From: Paenibacillus senegalensis JC66
GTDB lineage: Bacteria > Bacillota > Bacilli > Paenibacillales > NBRC-103111
Direction: 5' to 3'
Assembly (NCBI RefSeq): GCF_000285515.1
Contig: NZ_HE610968.1
Coordinates: forward strand, 7,587 to 48,235
DNA length: 40,649 nt
Part shown: piece after piece, positions 1 to 9,029 of the stretch
Position numbering within the stretch: position 1 is the stretch's first letter
Layout of the letters: every line of letters starts with the position of its first letter
Made by a program: the position numbers and the translations under genes
Notes under the pieces: model-generated
The model's input: the letters and a program-made list of their open reading frames with translations, nothing else
What the model was told of the DNA's origin: nothing
The model's database searches: none

Positions 1-18
1 ATTGAGGGAGGAAGTGAA

Positions 19-174
19 ATGTCAAAGCCTAAAACTGTCCCGGTCCCAGGTGCGGAAATGAACGCTGCACTAGAAAATCATGAAACCGATACAGCCATGC
101 AAGCTCCTTTATCCGGCTCGAAAGAAACTAAAAATAAAAATCACAGCCGTAACAATCATGGTGAAGGCAGCTAA
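19..174 (+). CDS. sspP: Small acid-soluble spore protein P (SspP)
   Basis: This 51-residue protein is too short for routine ORF calling but has a clear ribosome site (GAGGGAGG) 8 bases before the ATG. The C-terminal half reads PLSGSKETKNKNHSRNNHG, which closely follows the PLSGSKKVKNRNHTRQ signature of the SspP/CotL minor spore proteins of Bacillus and Paenibacillus. The protein is small, basic, Asn/Lys-rich and has no cysteine or membrane segment, as expected for a forespore-packaged peptide. Its promoter, expected to be sigma-G dependent in this family, lies outside the window. Family assignment rests on the conserved C-terminal motif; the N-terminal half is variable in the family. Confidence 0.85.
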   Translation: MSKPKTVPVPGAEMNAALENHETDTAMQAPLSGSKETKNKNHSRNNHGEGS

Positions 175-488
175 GAAATTAATAATCAACAATCGTGAGA
201 TTATGGGAGTGCGAGGAACATAATTGTTGCTCTTTCGTGAATAAAAAAAGGGGACTTGCACACGCTAATAAATGACGGTGGCAAGAGAGTGTGGTTCCGT
301 TGAACAAGTTCACGAAACACTTAACCGTTCAAACATTTGTAGCAATGAGGTAGAAGAAGCTGATTGAAGGTGAAGGGGACCTTTAACCTTTGTACTTGAG
401 GTTCATCTCATTTGTTGAAGATGGAGCCGATGTACTGTATTCAGCTAACTGAATCCGAATGCTTATAATGTTGTCGCCGTCAACGATA
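175..488. other. Intergenic region, no gene recognised
   Basis: This stretch of about 310 bases has no convincing reading frame or known RNA. A perfect TATAAT sits at 464-469 but has no good -35 partner. A strong terminator follows at 489-520, so a short transcript from this region or read-through from sspP could end there. T-box, riboswitch and tRNA signatures were looked for and not seen. Confidence 0.5.
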
Positions 489-520
489 AGGGGCCTCTAC
501 GGAGGCCCCTGCTATTTTTT
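489..520 (+). terminator. Rho-independent terminator
   Basis: A perfect 9-bp stem (489-497 with 502-510, AGGGGCCTC/GAGGCCCCT) and a TACG tetraloop are followed by a T-run ending at 520. On the plus strand it ends transcription coming from sspP. As the ABC gene on the other strand ends at 519, the stem probably serves both directions. Confidence 0.85.
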
Positions 521-1385
521 AGGGGTATGTTACTGTGGCTGGATTCCTTGTCAGCTTGCGGATAAAGTAAGCATCCTCCAAGGTCGGAGTAAGCGGCTTC
601 AGCTGAGCTAAAGGAGCTTCCGGACCAATCATACGGATGAGTACCTCATCTCCTTGAACCTGATGAGACATTAGTTGGGCTTTTGGAATGAGTGCCAAAT
701 CTTTACGCTCAATGCGTCCGCTCCAAACCTTCCAGGCAAGATCTGATGTCCACTCCAATAAAGAACCGTAAAAAGCAATGCGCCCTTGGTGAAGCCACAG
801 GACAGCATCCGCTTCCAATGCCCAATCGTTCATCTCATGAGTCGATACGAGGACCCAACGCTGCTTGGCAGAGCGGGAGATTTCCTGAATCACATTGTTT
901 TTTTCCAAGCTATCCAAATAAGTCAATACCTCGTCGAGATAAAGAAACAATGGATCACCTAGCAGTGCTTGGGCAATCGTCAATTTTTGCTGCTGTCCTT
1001 GGGAAAGCTGTTTGATCTTTCGTCCCTTACCTTCTAGCCCAAATCGGTTTAGCCAGCAGTCTATGTTTTCTTGGCTGCGAACCCCTTTTAATTCGGCCAT
1101 ATAGTTCAGAAAACGCAGCGGAGTCATGTCTTCATACAATTCGATCCCTGTTGGCACGTATCCAGTATAGGTACGAATAAGCGGCAGCGCTTGCTCGGTC
1201 GTTTTCCCCAGATAGGTAATGGTTCCTTTCTGCGGAGCCATAACGGTAGCCAGCAGCCTAAGCAGTGTAGATTTGCCTGCCCCGTTGCTTCCAACGATGA
1301 CCGTAATCCCTGGACGAATGACAAGGCGAGGGATCGATAAAGTAAATTTACCTTGGGTGTGCAGCAAATCTTGGATTTCAATCAT
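519..1385 (-). CDS. ABC transporter ATP-binding protein
   Basis: This 288-residue ATPase powers an ABC-2-type exporter. It has a Walker A motif (GSNGAGKST, residues 32-40), a Q-loop region, the signature LSQGQQQKL, a Walker B segment ending LYLDEV and the switch histidine (STHEM). I chose the ATG at 1385 because AGGAG lies 8 bases upstream; a longer start at 1406 would overlap the previous gene more deeply. It overlaps the upstream membrane-protein gene by 8 bases, so the two are probably translationally coupled and form one transporter. Substrate is unknown. The C-terminal TPTLEDAYF motif is typical of CcmA/drug-type ATPases and also occurs in the second ATPase of this operon. Confidence 0.85.
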   Translation of the reverse strand: MIEIQDLLHTQGKFTLSIPRLVIRPGITVIVGSNGAGKSTLLRLLATVMAPQKGTITYLGKTTEQALPLIRTYTGYVPTGIELYEDMTPLRFLNYMAELKGVRSQENIDCWLNRFGLEGKGRKIKQLSQGQQQKLTIAQALLGDPLFLYLDEVLTYLDSLEKNNVIQEISRSAKQRWVLVSTHEMNDWALEADAVLWLHQGRIAFYGSLLEWTSDLAWKVWSGRIERKDLALIPKAQLMSHQVQGDEVLIRMIGPEAPLAQLKPLTPTLEDAYFIRKLTRNPATVTYP

Positions 1386-2211
1386 GATGGTTCTCCTGCT
1401 CGACACCTGCGGCAGAAATTTGCTTTCCTCTGCGGTAGAGCTGACTTAAGCCGATCAGACCGAGAATAAGAAACAAAGCTTGAGACAACAAAATGAGATC
1501 GGAGTGCCAGCCTACATTATTGATAATCCAAGACCAAACCAGCCGATAGACCGTCCATGCGATAATAGCGCAGGCTAATCCAGTCAGAAGCCCTTTCCGG
1601 TAGATGCCGAAAGCCATCGCTCCAACAATAAAAAGAGAGTTGGACAGCCAGAAGGACAAAAAGGACAAGAAGGGAAACTGATACATAGTCCAATGCAAAT
1701 ACACGGTACTGATTAGACCGAGAAGCAAAATCATTGTCATCAGGATGAACAGCCGGCTAAGAATAAGAAATGCGGGAGGAAACGGAGTGATTTGCTCAAC
1801 TGTCCTCATTTCTTTATTCCAGGTGCGAAAGCTGAACAGGATGCTCGCAATTAAAAACAAAGGCAGAAATAGAGAGAAGAAATCGCTGCCAGCAGGCTGG
1901 TATTCGAAATTAAGGGTCCCTGTTAAAAGCGTAAGCATAGCAAAAATACAAACGCTCACAATCCAATACGCTTTGTGGTAAATACGCAACTGGTTTAAGC
2001 ATTGCTTCCAAAAGGATGAACGGGCTCTCGCTTGCTCTGGAAAAGAAATGGTGGCAGGTGCAGACCGTTTCAAAAGGTCAAATTCGCCCTGCAGGGAAGC
2101 GAGCAAACGTTTAGTATCTTCCGGTTTGGGGGAGCCTACCAGATAGGATGATAAAGGTTTTGCCAGTTCTTGTTCCAATTGGTTTATCTCTTGGATATCG
2201 GGCTCACGCAT
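1378..2211 (-). CDS. Multi-pass membrane protein, probable ABC permease partner
   Basis: This 277-residue protein has a soluble N-terminal region of about 90 residues followed by roughly six hydrophobic segments. I place the start at 2211 because AGGAGGG lies 8 bases upstream; the longer frame to 2253 has no comparable site. It overlaps the ECF sigma gene by 8 bases and the following ATPase by 8 bases. Placement between a sigma factor and an ATPase allows two roles: the permease of the ATPase, an anti-sigma factor with a cytoplasmic N-terminus, or both. No zinc-binding anti-sigma motif (HxxxCxxC) is visible, so the permease reading is preferred. Confidence 0.6.
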   Translation of the reverse strand: MREPDIQEINQLEQELAKPLSSYLVGSPKPEDTKRLLASLQGEFDLLKRSAPATISFPEQARARSSFWKQCLNQLRIYHKAYWIVSVCIFAMLTLLTGTLNFEYQPAGSDFFSLFLPLFLIASILFSFRTWNKEMRTVEQITPFPPAFLILSRLFILMTMILLLGLISTVYLHWTMYQFPFLSFLSFWLSNSLFIVGAMAFGIYRKGLLTGLACAIIAWTVYRLVWSWIINNVGWHSDLILLSQALFLILGLIGLSQLYRRGKQISAAGVEQENHHD

Positions 2212-2794
2212 AATGGTTTCCCTCCTTAGTCTGCGATTGTGCGGAGTTGGCAACCAGCCGGCTACGCAGCTTTTTTAGCGATTGGTATAAATTCGTTTTT
2301 ACAGTCGATAACGGGATATCCATAATGTCAGCGATTTCTTGCAGCTTAAGCTCCTGATAAAAGCGAAGCAGAACGATTTCTCTTTGAATGCTGCTTAGCT
2401 GGTCAAGGGATCGTAAAATTTCTTTTCGCGTTTCCTGCCGCTCGAAAATTTCTATAACTGAGGGCCCTTCGTCCCGGCGATCAACGAAATCCAAAACAGT
2501 TTGCGTTTGCTGATCATTGCGGTAACTTATGCTTTTCCAATAGTCGCGGCATAGATTCAAGGCAACTTTATAAAGCCAGGGCCGGATTTGAGCCGGGATG
2601 CTCGACTTCTGAAGCTGGCGGAGCATGCGCAGAAACGTCTCCTGTACCAAATCCTCGGCCTTCTCGCGGTTACGAAGATGTCTTTCCAGGTAACCGAGCA
2701 AGGGCCCGTGATAGCGGTGAATAAATGCCTCAAACGCAACCTGATCGCCCTCGGCCATCCGTTGAACCAGCCATTCGTCGGATACGTTCATCAT
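2204..2794 (-). CDS. ECF-type RNA polymerase sigma factor
   Basis: This 196-residue sigma-70 family protein has region 2 (residues about 10-75, with the motif AEDLVQETFLRML) and region 4 (about 125-180, with LQEIADIMDIPLSTVKTNL as helix-turn-helix). It lacks regions 1 and 3, as ECF sigmas do. The ATG at 2794 has AAAGGAG 8 bases upstream; a start at 2842 would run into the previous gene. The gene lies within an operon of two ABC modules, 44 bases after the large permease, and overlaps the next membrane-protein gene. It probably controls its own operon, but no anti-sigma or target promoter could be confirmed. Confidence 0.88.
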   Translation of the reverse strand: MMNVSDEWLVQRMAEGDQVAFEAFIHRYHGPLLGYLERHLRNREKAEDLVQETFLRMLRQLQKSSIPAQIRPWLYKVALNLCRDYWKSISYRNDQQTQTVLDFVDRRDEGPSVIEIFERQETRKEILRSLDQLSSIQREIVLLRFYQELKLQEIADIMDIPLSTVKTNLYQSLKKLRSRLVANSAQSQTKEGNHYA

Positions 2795-2838
2795 GGAGCG
2801 AACTCCTTTCTCCGGTTTGGGTATGAACACCCAAATCT

Positions 2839-5070
2839 TCAATTCATCTTATTAGCAAATGACTTCCATACAAGCAGCCAGTCTTCTTTCGAAATTACCG
2901 GCTTTAATTCGCTTTCTGTTGAGAAGTAAGGATTGCCGGTTAAACTTACAGTTAAGCCTCTGCGGTGGAATTCCCGGAGCACTTTTTTTGCCTGCTCGGT
3001 ATTTCCTTCTGTAACAGCTTGATCGATCATCGCATAGATGTCCAGATTCGGTTCATTCGTGTATCCGTGCAACATTAGTAAAGGATAGACGTCAAAATAT
3101 GCCCCTGCGATAATTTCCTGATGGCTAAACCCTAAATGATCGCGCAGATAAAGATAAAAGAAAGCACTGCGGATATGACTGGTCACGGATTTGTTTTCTT
3201 CATCGAGACTAAGAATGTAATTGTCATAATAATAAATGGTGTCATTAAAAAGCAATGAAATGAGGGCTTGATGAGTCGTGTAATCATCTAATCTGCTCCC
3301 AAGGTTTTCTTCCAGGAATAAGGCATGGCCTTTAATGACAGCGCCATACGGGTACTGATAAGGCAGGTTCATTTGCTGGTAAAAAATCTGTTCAACGTCG
3401 CTGATGGGACTATCCAGCCAAGATCGGTAATAATTGAGGTGCTCGTGCAAAGTGGTCAGGAAACGTTCAGCAGAACGCTTATTGCTCGATGTTGTTACTA
3501 TAGTAACGGGTTCCTCAGGCAGACTTACCTCGATTAGTTGCTTGCCGCCCAGCAGAGTGATCCCGGTCGACTTCCCTTCAAAGGTTTGAAAATCAAGGCT
3601 GTCATTGCCAGATTCAACTTGCCGCAAGCTCGAAAATAGCTTGTGCTGGAATCCTTCGGCCTTTACAACAAAAGAGATTGGATCCAGCGGCGATTCGTAA
3701 TAAGGATAGGCTCCCAAAGACGTTAGAAAGCTATTGTCAATACTTGCATAGCGGTAATGCTGTCCAGGAACCGGATACCAGTAAGCCTGCTCAGGCAAGT
3801 ACACTTGTTCCGGGGTCATGAAGTATGCAATTGAAGGGTATCCGTCCACAACTAGCCATTCTTCCAGGTTGCCGCTATACAGAAGCTCTATTTCCTCCAA
3901 GACGAGAATGTCACTTTCCAGTGGTTGCAAATCGATTCGGATGAAATCACCTTCACGGGATAAAGGGGCTTCAGCTCCATTCAACAGAACACGTTCCACG
4001 TGGAACTGCCGATTGAGAGTAAAGGTTAAGGTTTGCCCTGGCTGATTGAGCTCGTTCGGGGCTAATTCCAGCTTTGCATGTAGGCGGAAGGTATCATCCG
4101 GCCCATTGATAATGTTCAGATGATATTCACGAATTTGTAACTCTGTAGGCGCAGAAACGGTTTCTGCGCTTATAAAGTCCAAATCCAGAGATTCTGCGAT
4201 GGTCTCCTGTTGAAAAGTGTAGCGGTCGATCCAAAGAGCTCCATTCGGATAGTAAGCGGCAATTGTTAGTATAAGGATGAAAATAAATCCGGCCTGCCAT
4301 TGACGGCGGCGGCTGGATGGACGCAGCCTGTTTAAGTAAGCAATTGCTGAAACGAGCATTAGAGCCGTGAACCATAGAGCAAATGTACGAATCGTAATTA
4401 GTTCATATTGAAACAGCGAATAGCCGGACATCTCATTTTCCAATGGCGAAGACAGCGTAAACTGGCTGAGATGAAAGGTGACCAGCGGGTAAGCTCTCAT
4501 CCCTGTAACCAGCACCAAATCAATAAAAAAGGTGCCGAACATCCAAGCACAGAATCCAATCAAATAACAAATTCGGCTGGTAATCGTAACACCGAGCAAA
4601 AGAGCTAAAGCTAACGTAACAGCATACGCTAACTGCGCCTGTACAATAAAAAACAGCAAATGATCCCTTAAAGTTGGCCAAGGCCATTCATTAATTATGC
4701 CGTAATAAACAACGACTAGGGTCATGCTTACTGTAAATAACGTCAAATAACCAAATGCAGCGGCAAACTTCGTAGTCACTTGGGTAAAAGACGTGATTGG
4801 CAGGCTTCTCATCCATCCATAACCGGCACGGTGCAAATCTCTGCGGATAAGCAGGATCCCAAGAATCATGGCCACCCCGAGGGTTAGCACAAATTGCATA
4901 CTGTGAAATTGAAAGACCAGTACAAACAGATTGCCGTATCCCTCTGCGTCTACGGTAGAGGAGAGATGGAAGGCAAGCCATGCGCCGTATAAAAGCGGCA
5001 GCAAATACAAATAGCTTTGACCATTCAGCAGGCGAATTTCCAAACGCAATTGCTGGAACCAGGATTTCAC
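2839..5070 (-). CDS. ABC-2 permease fused to an M1-peptidase-like extracytoplasmic domain
   Basis: This 743-residue protein has about six membrane segments in residues 1-270 (ABC-2 permease type), then a long outer domain whose beta-rich first part (about 290-480) and helical second part resemble the M1 aminopeptidase fold. The HExxH zinc motif expected of an active M1 enzyme is absent; the best remnant is THQALISLLFND. The domain is therefore probably a binding or sensing module. Its ATG overlaps the upstream ATPase stop by 4 bases (ATGA), marking them as one transporter. Related architectures occur in Firmicute bacitracin/lantibiotic-type exporters, but the substrate here cannot be told. 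Confidence 0.75.
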   Translation of the reverse strand: MKSWFQQLRLEIRLLNGQSYLYLLPLLYGAWLAFHLSSTVDAEGYGNLFVLVFQFHSMQFVLTLGVAMILGILLIRRDLHRAGYGWMRSLPITSFTQVTTKFAAAFGYLTLFTVSMTLVVVYYGIINEWPWPTLRDHLLFFIVQAQLAYAVTLALALLLGVTITSRICYLIGFCAWMFGTFFIDLVLVTGMRAYPLVTFHLSQFTLSSPLENEMSGYSLFQYELITIRTFALWFTALMLVSAIAYLNRLRPSSRRRQWQAGFIFILILTIAAYYPNGALWIDRYTFQQETIAESLDLDFISAETVSAPTELQIREYHLNIINGPDDTFRLHAKLELAPNELNQPGQTLTFTLNRQFHVERVLLNGAEAPLSREGDFIRIDLQPLESDILVLEEIELLYSGNLEEWLVVDGYPSIAYFMTPEQVYLPEQAYWYPVPGQHYRYASIDNSFLTSLGAYPYYESPLDPISFVVKAEGFQHKLFSSLRQVESGNDSLDFQTFEGKSTGITLLGGKQLIEVSLPEEPVTIVTTSSNKRSAERFLTTLHEHLNYYRSWLDSPISDVEQIFYQQMNLPYQYPYGAVIKGHALFLEENLGSRLDDYTTHQALISLLFNDTIYYYDNYILSLDEENKSVTSHIRSAFFYLYLRDHLGFSHQEIIAGAYFDVYPLLMLHGYTNEPNLDIYAMIDQAVTEGNTEQAKKVLREFHRRGLTVSLTGNPYFSTESELKPVISKEDWLLVWKSFANKMN

Positions 5071-5951
5071 TGCCCGGCACCTCCGATAACGGCCAGGTAA
5101 GCATCTTCCAAAGTCGGATCAATGGGCACGGCATGCTCAGGCAAATCGTTAGGGTTGTCGGTTATCAGTTTGTGGACAAAGCCTTTAGCAGATGGGCGAG
5201 TCCGCAGGAGCTTAACCGATAGCTTATCAGCGTATTGGATCCATTCAGCTTCTTCAAGCTCTGCCTCCCAGACGTATCCGCTTGCCGCTTCGAGCAGCTG
5301 TTTTTGCGTGCCTTGAAAGCATATCCTGCCTTGATTCAGCACGGCGATCCGCTGACAGCAGCATTCAATGTCTGCGACAATGTGGGTGGACATGAGAATG
5401 ATACGGTTTTCCCCAAACTCGGACAGCACGTTTCGCAAATTGACTTTTTCTTCTGGATCGAGTCCTGCAGTAGGCTCATCTACAATGAGCACTTCAGGCT
5501 GCCCCAGCATAGCCTGGGCGATTCCCAGCCGCTGCTTCATACCGCTTGAATAGGTCTTCACCTTTTGGTAAGCCTTGCTGCCCAGATTAAGCTGATCCAG
5601 CAAGCCCTCTATCTCCTGCTGCCGCTGCCGGGGATGGGTCAGCCCTTTAATCAAAGCGATATGCTCCATAAACTCATACCCTGTCAGCTGAGGATACACC
5701 TGAAATGATTGCGGCAGGTATCCGATCATATGGCGCAGCTTGTCCGGTTCCTTAGTAAGCGAAAGATGCTTCATTGTAATTGATCCTGAGGATGGGGCCA
5801 GAATGGCTGCCATTATTTTGATTAGCGTTGTTTTTCCTGCACCGTTAGGACCCAGTAAGCCAAAAATCCCTTGATCGATCGTTAAAGAAAGCTGATCGAG
5901 GACTGGAGGGCCGGATTTAAACTGTTTGCACAGCTTATCAATGATAATCAT
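5067..5951 (-). CDS. ABC transporter ATP-binding protein
   Basis: This 294-residue ATPase is the first gene of the five-gene operon. It has Walker A (GPNGAGKTT, residues 34-42), signature YSSGMKQRLG, Walker B VLIVDEPTAGLDP and the switch histidine STHIV, plus a C-terminal extension ending in PTLEDAYL. I chose the ATG at 5951 (AAGGAAAGGA upstream); the frame runs open to 6155, but the extra residues are unlike the family. It pairs with the 743-residue permease, overlapping it by 4 bases. CcmA-type exporters with such ATPases often confer resistance to cell-envelope peptides; that role is inference. Confidence 0.88.
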   Translation of the reverse strand: MIIIDKLCKQFKSGPPVLDQLSLTIDQGIFGLLGPNGAGKTTLIKIMAAILAPSSGSITMKHLSLTKEPDKLRHMIGYLPQSFQVYPQLTGYEFMEHIALIKGLTHPRQRQQEIEGLLDQLNLGSKAYQKVKTYSSGMKQRLGIAQAMLGQPEVLIVDEPTAGLDPEEKVNLRNVLSEFGENRIILMSTHIVADIECCCQRIAVLNQGRICFQGTQKQLLEAASGYVWEAELEEAEWIQYADKLSVKLLRTRPSAKGFVHKLITDNPNDLPEHAVPIDPTLEDAYLAVIGGAGQ

Positions 5952-6103
5952 GATCGTATCCTTTCCTTGCAAAGCCATTAACCTATATCGATCTACCGGG
6001 TTTATCCGGCCACATTTTTTATTAATTGTTACTTCTATAACGAATGATAGCATAGTAAAGTTTGCTTTGGCTTTGGTAATTCCCGTGAAAAGGGATAGGC
6101 CTG

Positions 6104-6147
6104 CAAAAAAACACCAAACGGCCCAAGTTAACGGGATCGTTGGTGTT
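6104..6147 (-). terminator. Terminator after the alpha/beta hydrolase
   Basis: On the minus strand an 8-bp stem (AACACCAA/TTGGTGTT, plus coordinates 6140-6147 and 6110-6117) with an internal loop and a 3-bp GC top is followed by a run of seven T. It lies 44 bases beyond the hydrolase stop and separates that gene from the ABC operon. Confidence 0.75.
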
Positions 6148-6190
6148 GTTCGCAAGCTGTTTCATTTAATAGGGAGGCAGAGGAATAAAA

Positions 6191-6982
6191 TTAATAGCAT
6201 TGAGCCAAAAATGTCTTCAGAGGCTCGATTAACTCATCGGGGCATTCCATCATGCTCATATGGCCCGCTTTTTCAATCTTATGTTTATGGATATGGGCTC
6301 CTTGAGGCGTGAAGGTCTTATCCGGGGAAATCACCTTGTCTTTGCTGCCAGCCACTAGAAGGACGGGGACCTGCAGCTTTTCAACGATTAATGTCCGGTC
6401 AATCCGCTCCCTCATGCCTTCTGCTGAACGGATCGCGCCTAACGGAGGAGTGTTGTTGCCAATATCGACAGCCTGCTGGACAATGGCTTTGTTTATCTGC
6501 AGCGTCTGATCAGCAAATAATTTCGGGATCAGCCCCTCAACAAAGGGTGCGACGCCTTCTTTGCGAATAAGCTCCATCGCTTCCGTACGTTTTTGTTTGC
6601 CGCCCTCGTCGTCAGGCAGGGTAGTGGAGTGAATAAGAGAAAGCCCGGCCAGCTTGTTCGGATAAGCACCGGCGAATGCCGAGGCTGCGTAACCTCCCAT
6701 GGAATGGCCGCACAGCACCGCCTTGTCAATACCGAGCTTGTCCAGCAGCAAGGCAATATCTGTCGCGATCGTTTCCATCAAATAGGGTTCATCGGGAACG
6801 GAAGATGCTCCATGCCCGCGCAGGTCAGGAACAATTACCCGATAAGCCGTTTCAAGCAATGGAATAATCTCCTTCCAATATTGGGAGCTGCCGCAAAACC
6901 CGTGAAGCAGAACGACAGCATTGCCGCTGCCGCGATCTTCATAGCTTAATTTGACTTGGTTGGACAGCTTTTGATTTTCCAT
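6191..6982 (-). CDS. Alpha/beta hydrolase
   Basis: This 263-residue soluble enzyme has the full alpha/beta-hydrolase set: oxyanion-hole motif HGFCG (residues 27-31), nucleophile elbow GHSMGG with Ser94, an acidic residue in GSKDKV and the catalytic histidine in AGHMSMME. The cap region is small. It belongs to the broad esterase/lyase group that includes BioH and MenH; the substrate cannot be told. GGAGGAG precedes the ATG. It is a single-gene unit with its own terminator. Confidence 0.85.
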   Translation of the reverse strand: MENQKLSNQVKLSYEDRGSGNAVVLLHGFCGSSQYWKEIIPLLETAYRVIVPDLRGHGASSVPDEPYLMETIATDIALLLDKLGIDKAVLCGHSMGGYAASAFAGAYPNKLAGLSLIHSTTLPDDEGGKQKRTEAMELIRKEGVAPFVEGLIPKLFADQTLQINKAIVQQAVDIGNNTPPLGAIRSAEGMRERIDRTLIVEKLQVPVLLVAGSKDKVISPDKTFTPQGAHIHKHKIEKAGHMSMMECPDELIEPLKTFLAQCY

Positions 6983-7184
6983 AAGACATCATCTCCTCCG
7001 GGTATAATCAGTCTCGATAAACGGTTTCGTCAACTACGCGAGGCCTGAATTAAATAGTGCTCGCTAGCGGCGCTAGGGGTCAGACTTGCGCTTTTAATCC
7101 GCAGAATGAGAGAAAAAACACGCTCTCCTGTAAATTGATTCGACTTTTAAAATTATGTCCTGTTTTCCAACTGCCATACAGAAA

Positions 7185-8732
7185 CTAGGATTGCAGAGCT
7201 TTTTTCGGAAAGAAAAAAATAAGGATTAGGGTAATCACAGCTATGGCTGCGACAGTCATATACACACTATGTAGGGAAAGGGACAGGCCTTCTTTCAATA
7301 CATCGACAACCTGCTGTGAAAGAACCGCTTTTTTCTCTGGATCGAGAAGCTCATTGGCCACGTCCAGGTCAACGTTTAATCCGGTTACCGCCCGCTGCTG
7401 GGCGAGAAAAGGCCCGAGCCTGGCGTTCAAAATTCCCCCCAGCAGGGCAGCACCTAAGGTATTCCCCAGAATGCGGGTAAACATGTGGGAAGCTGTAGCG
7501 ACGCCTCTTTGATTCCACGGCACGCTATTTTGAATAACGACTGTAAAGGTGGTGTACAGCATTCCCATAGCGAGGCCAATGATGATTGCTCCGCTCATTG
7601 GGAAATACGGTCCATATTCCGGCTTCATTACTGCAAAGAAAGAGACCCCTATCAGCAAAATAACTCCACCGGCAACGATCATCCGCCTGAAGCCGAAATG
7701 GATTAATTTCTTCCCGGCGACGGTTGCCGAAATAGACCAGCTAATGGACATGGATGCCAAAACGAATCCGGCCGCCGTAGGAGTTAACTCGATAACGCCT
7801 TGAAGATAGGTAGGCAGAAAAGTGGATAATCCAATCAAAATAATTCCTGTAGTCAGTCCTGCCAGATTGCTGATGGAGATAATCCGGTTTTTCCAAAGCG
7901 TTAAGGGCATCATAGGCTCGGGAGCCCGGGTTTCCTGCAGCAGAAACAGAACGAGTCCAAGCACCGTGAGCACTACCATTAACAGAATAGGCCAGCTGTT
8001 CCAGGGCCAGATCGTACCTCCGCCGATTAGCAGCAGCATGAGCGGACTGACCGTAATAAGCAAGTATAGGGAACCCAAATAATCTATGGCAGGCTTTTTC
8101 TTCTCTGTAGTTTCCTTTAAGAATAGAATAAGGAAAACCATGGACAGTATGCCGATCGGAATGTTCATCCAGAACACCCAAGCCCAATCGATAAACTGGA
8201 CGAATAATCCTCCTACAGCTGGACCGATAACCGATGAGATTCCCCAAACACTAGCCAGATACCCTTGAATTTTGCCCCGTTCTTCTAATGAATAAAGGTC
8301 CCCGACGAGTGTCATAGCGATTGGTTGCACCGCTCCCGCTCCCAAACCTTGAAGCATGCGGAAGAAAATAAGCTGCACCATCGTTTCCGCAAATCCGCAA
8401 GCTAGAGAACCAATGAGGAATAAAATAATGCCAATCAAGATGACCGGTTTGCGGCCAAACAGATCAGCCAGCTTCCCATAGATCGGAATAGTAATCGCTT
8501 GCAGCAGCAGGTATCCAGAGAACACCCAGCTAAACAGGGAAAAACCGCCGAGATCAGCTACAATGCTGGGCATAGCGGTGGCTATAATCGTTCCTTCGAT
8601 GGCGGACATGAAAATAGCCAGTAAGAGAGCGACCAGGATCAGGGGCCTTTTTTGGTGGATAGAACTAGATATTTCCTGAGTAGAAATGATTATCGTCTCC
8701 CTTTCCTGGATGATTGTATTGGTTGTAAGCAA
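7185..8732 (-). CDS. DHA2-family (14-TM) drug exporter
   Basis: This MFS transporter of about 500 residues belongs to the EmrB/QacA group, a proton-driven multidrug exporter of the inner membrane. The N-terminal half shows motif A in the TM2-TM3 loop (GKLADLFGRKPV) and motif C in TM5 (GPAVGGLFV). Hydrophobicity gives about 14 segments. The start is unclear. The frame opens at a TTG (8732) with no good ribosome site. Family proteins usually begin at the STQE-type segment, which here is preceded by AAGGGAG and an ATT codon at 8685-8687. No ATG exists in this part of the frame. Confidence 0.88.
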   Translation of the reverse strand: MLTTNTIIQERETIIISTQEISSSIHQKRPLILVALLLAIFMSAIEGTIIATAMPSIVADLGGFSLFSWVFSGYLLLQAITIPIYGKLADLFGRKPVILIGIILFLIGSLACGFAETMVQLIFFRMLQGLGAGAVQPIAMTLVGDLYSLEERGKIQGYLASVWGISSVIGPAVGGLFVQFIDWAWVFWMNIPIGILSMVFLILFLKETTEKKKPAIDYLGSLYLLITVSPLMLLLIGGGTIWPWNSWPILLMVVLTVLGLVLFLLQETRAPEPMMPLTLWKNRIISISNLAGLTTGIILIGLSTFLPTYLQGVIELTPTAAGFVLASMSISWSISATVAGKKLIHFGFRRMIVAGGVILLIGVSFFAVMKPEYGPYFPMSGAIIIGLAMGMLYTTFTVVIQNSVPWNQRGVATASHMFTRILGNTLGAALLGGILNARLGPFLAQQRAVTGLNVDLDVANELLDPEKKAVLSQQVVDVLKEGLSLSLHSVYMTVAAIAVITLILIFFFPKKALQS

Positions 8733-8885
8733 TAATGAAGGTTAAGGACTGGTAGAGAATCGCAAGCTGCATAATAAGCCCGGAATATATCCTGGAATAT
8801 AACCCTGCAAAAATATACCCCGGGCTTCTCCAGCGATGTCTAGAGCTTTGCGCTGGTCCCGGGAACCTGTAAATTCTCTAACAGC

Positions 8886-8911
8886 AAGAAAGAGACCCTG
8901 TGAAGAGTCCC
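8886..8911 (-). terminator. Terminator of the tRNA operon
   Basis: On the minus strand a 7-bp stem (plus 8905-8911 with 8892-8898, two G-U pairs) with a six-base loop is followed by TTTCTT, 18 bases beyond the 3' end of tRNA-Pro. Confidence 0.6.
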
Positions 8912-8929
8912 CTTACACTTCATATGTGG

Positions 8930-9006
8930 TGGTCGAGACGACAGGATTTGAACCTGCGACCTCTTGCTCCCGAAGCAAGCGCTCTACCAAGCTGAGCTAC
9001 GTCTCG
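8930..9006 (-). tRNA. tRNA-Pro (anticodon CGG)
   Basis: A 77-base cloverleaf on the minus strand with a perfect 7-bp acceptor stem (CGAGACG/CGTCTCG), D-loop GCTCAGCTTGGTAGAGC, anticodon stem CTTGC/GCAAG around TTCGGGA (anticodon CGG), T-arm with TTCGAAT, discriminator A and an encoded CCA end. It reads proline codon CCG. It follows tRNA-Arg by 23 bases and is probably cotranscribed. Confidence 0.95.
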
Positions 9007-9029
9007 ATTGATGCAGTCAGATAAAAAAC

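Noticed and set aside
175-488. Possible T-box or riboswitch (AGAGAG followed by TGGTTCC)
   Set aside because: The T-box antiterminator core (GGGTGGNACCGCG) is not present, and the specifier stem cannot be drawn.
8776-8827. 8-bp inverted repeat AAGCCCGG/CCGGGCTT
   Set aside because: The loop is 36 bases and no T-run follows, so it could not be assigned as a terminator or operator.
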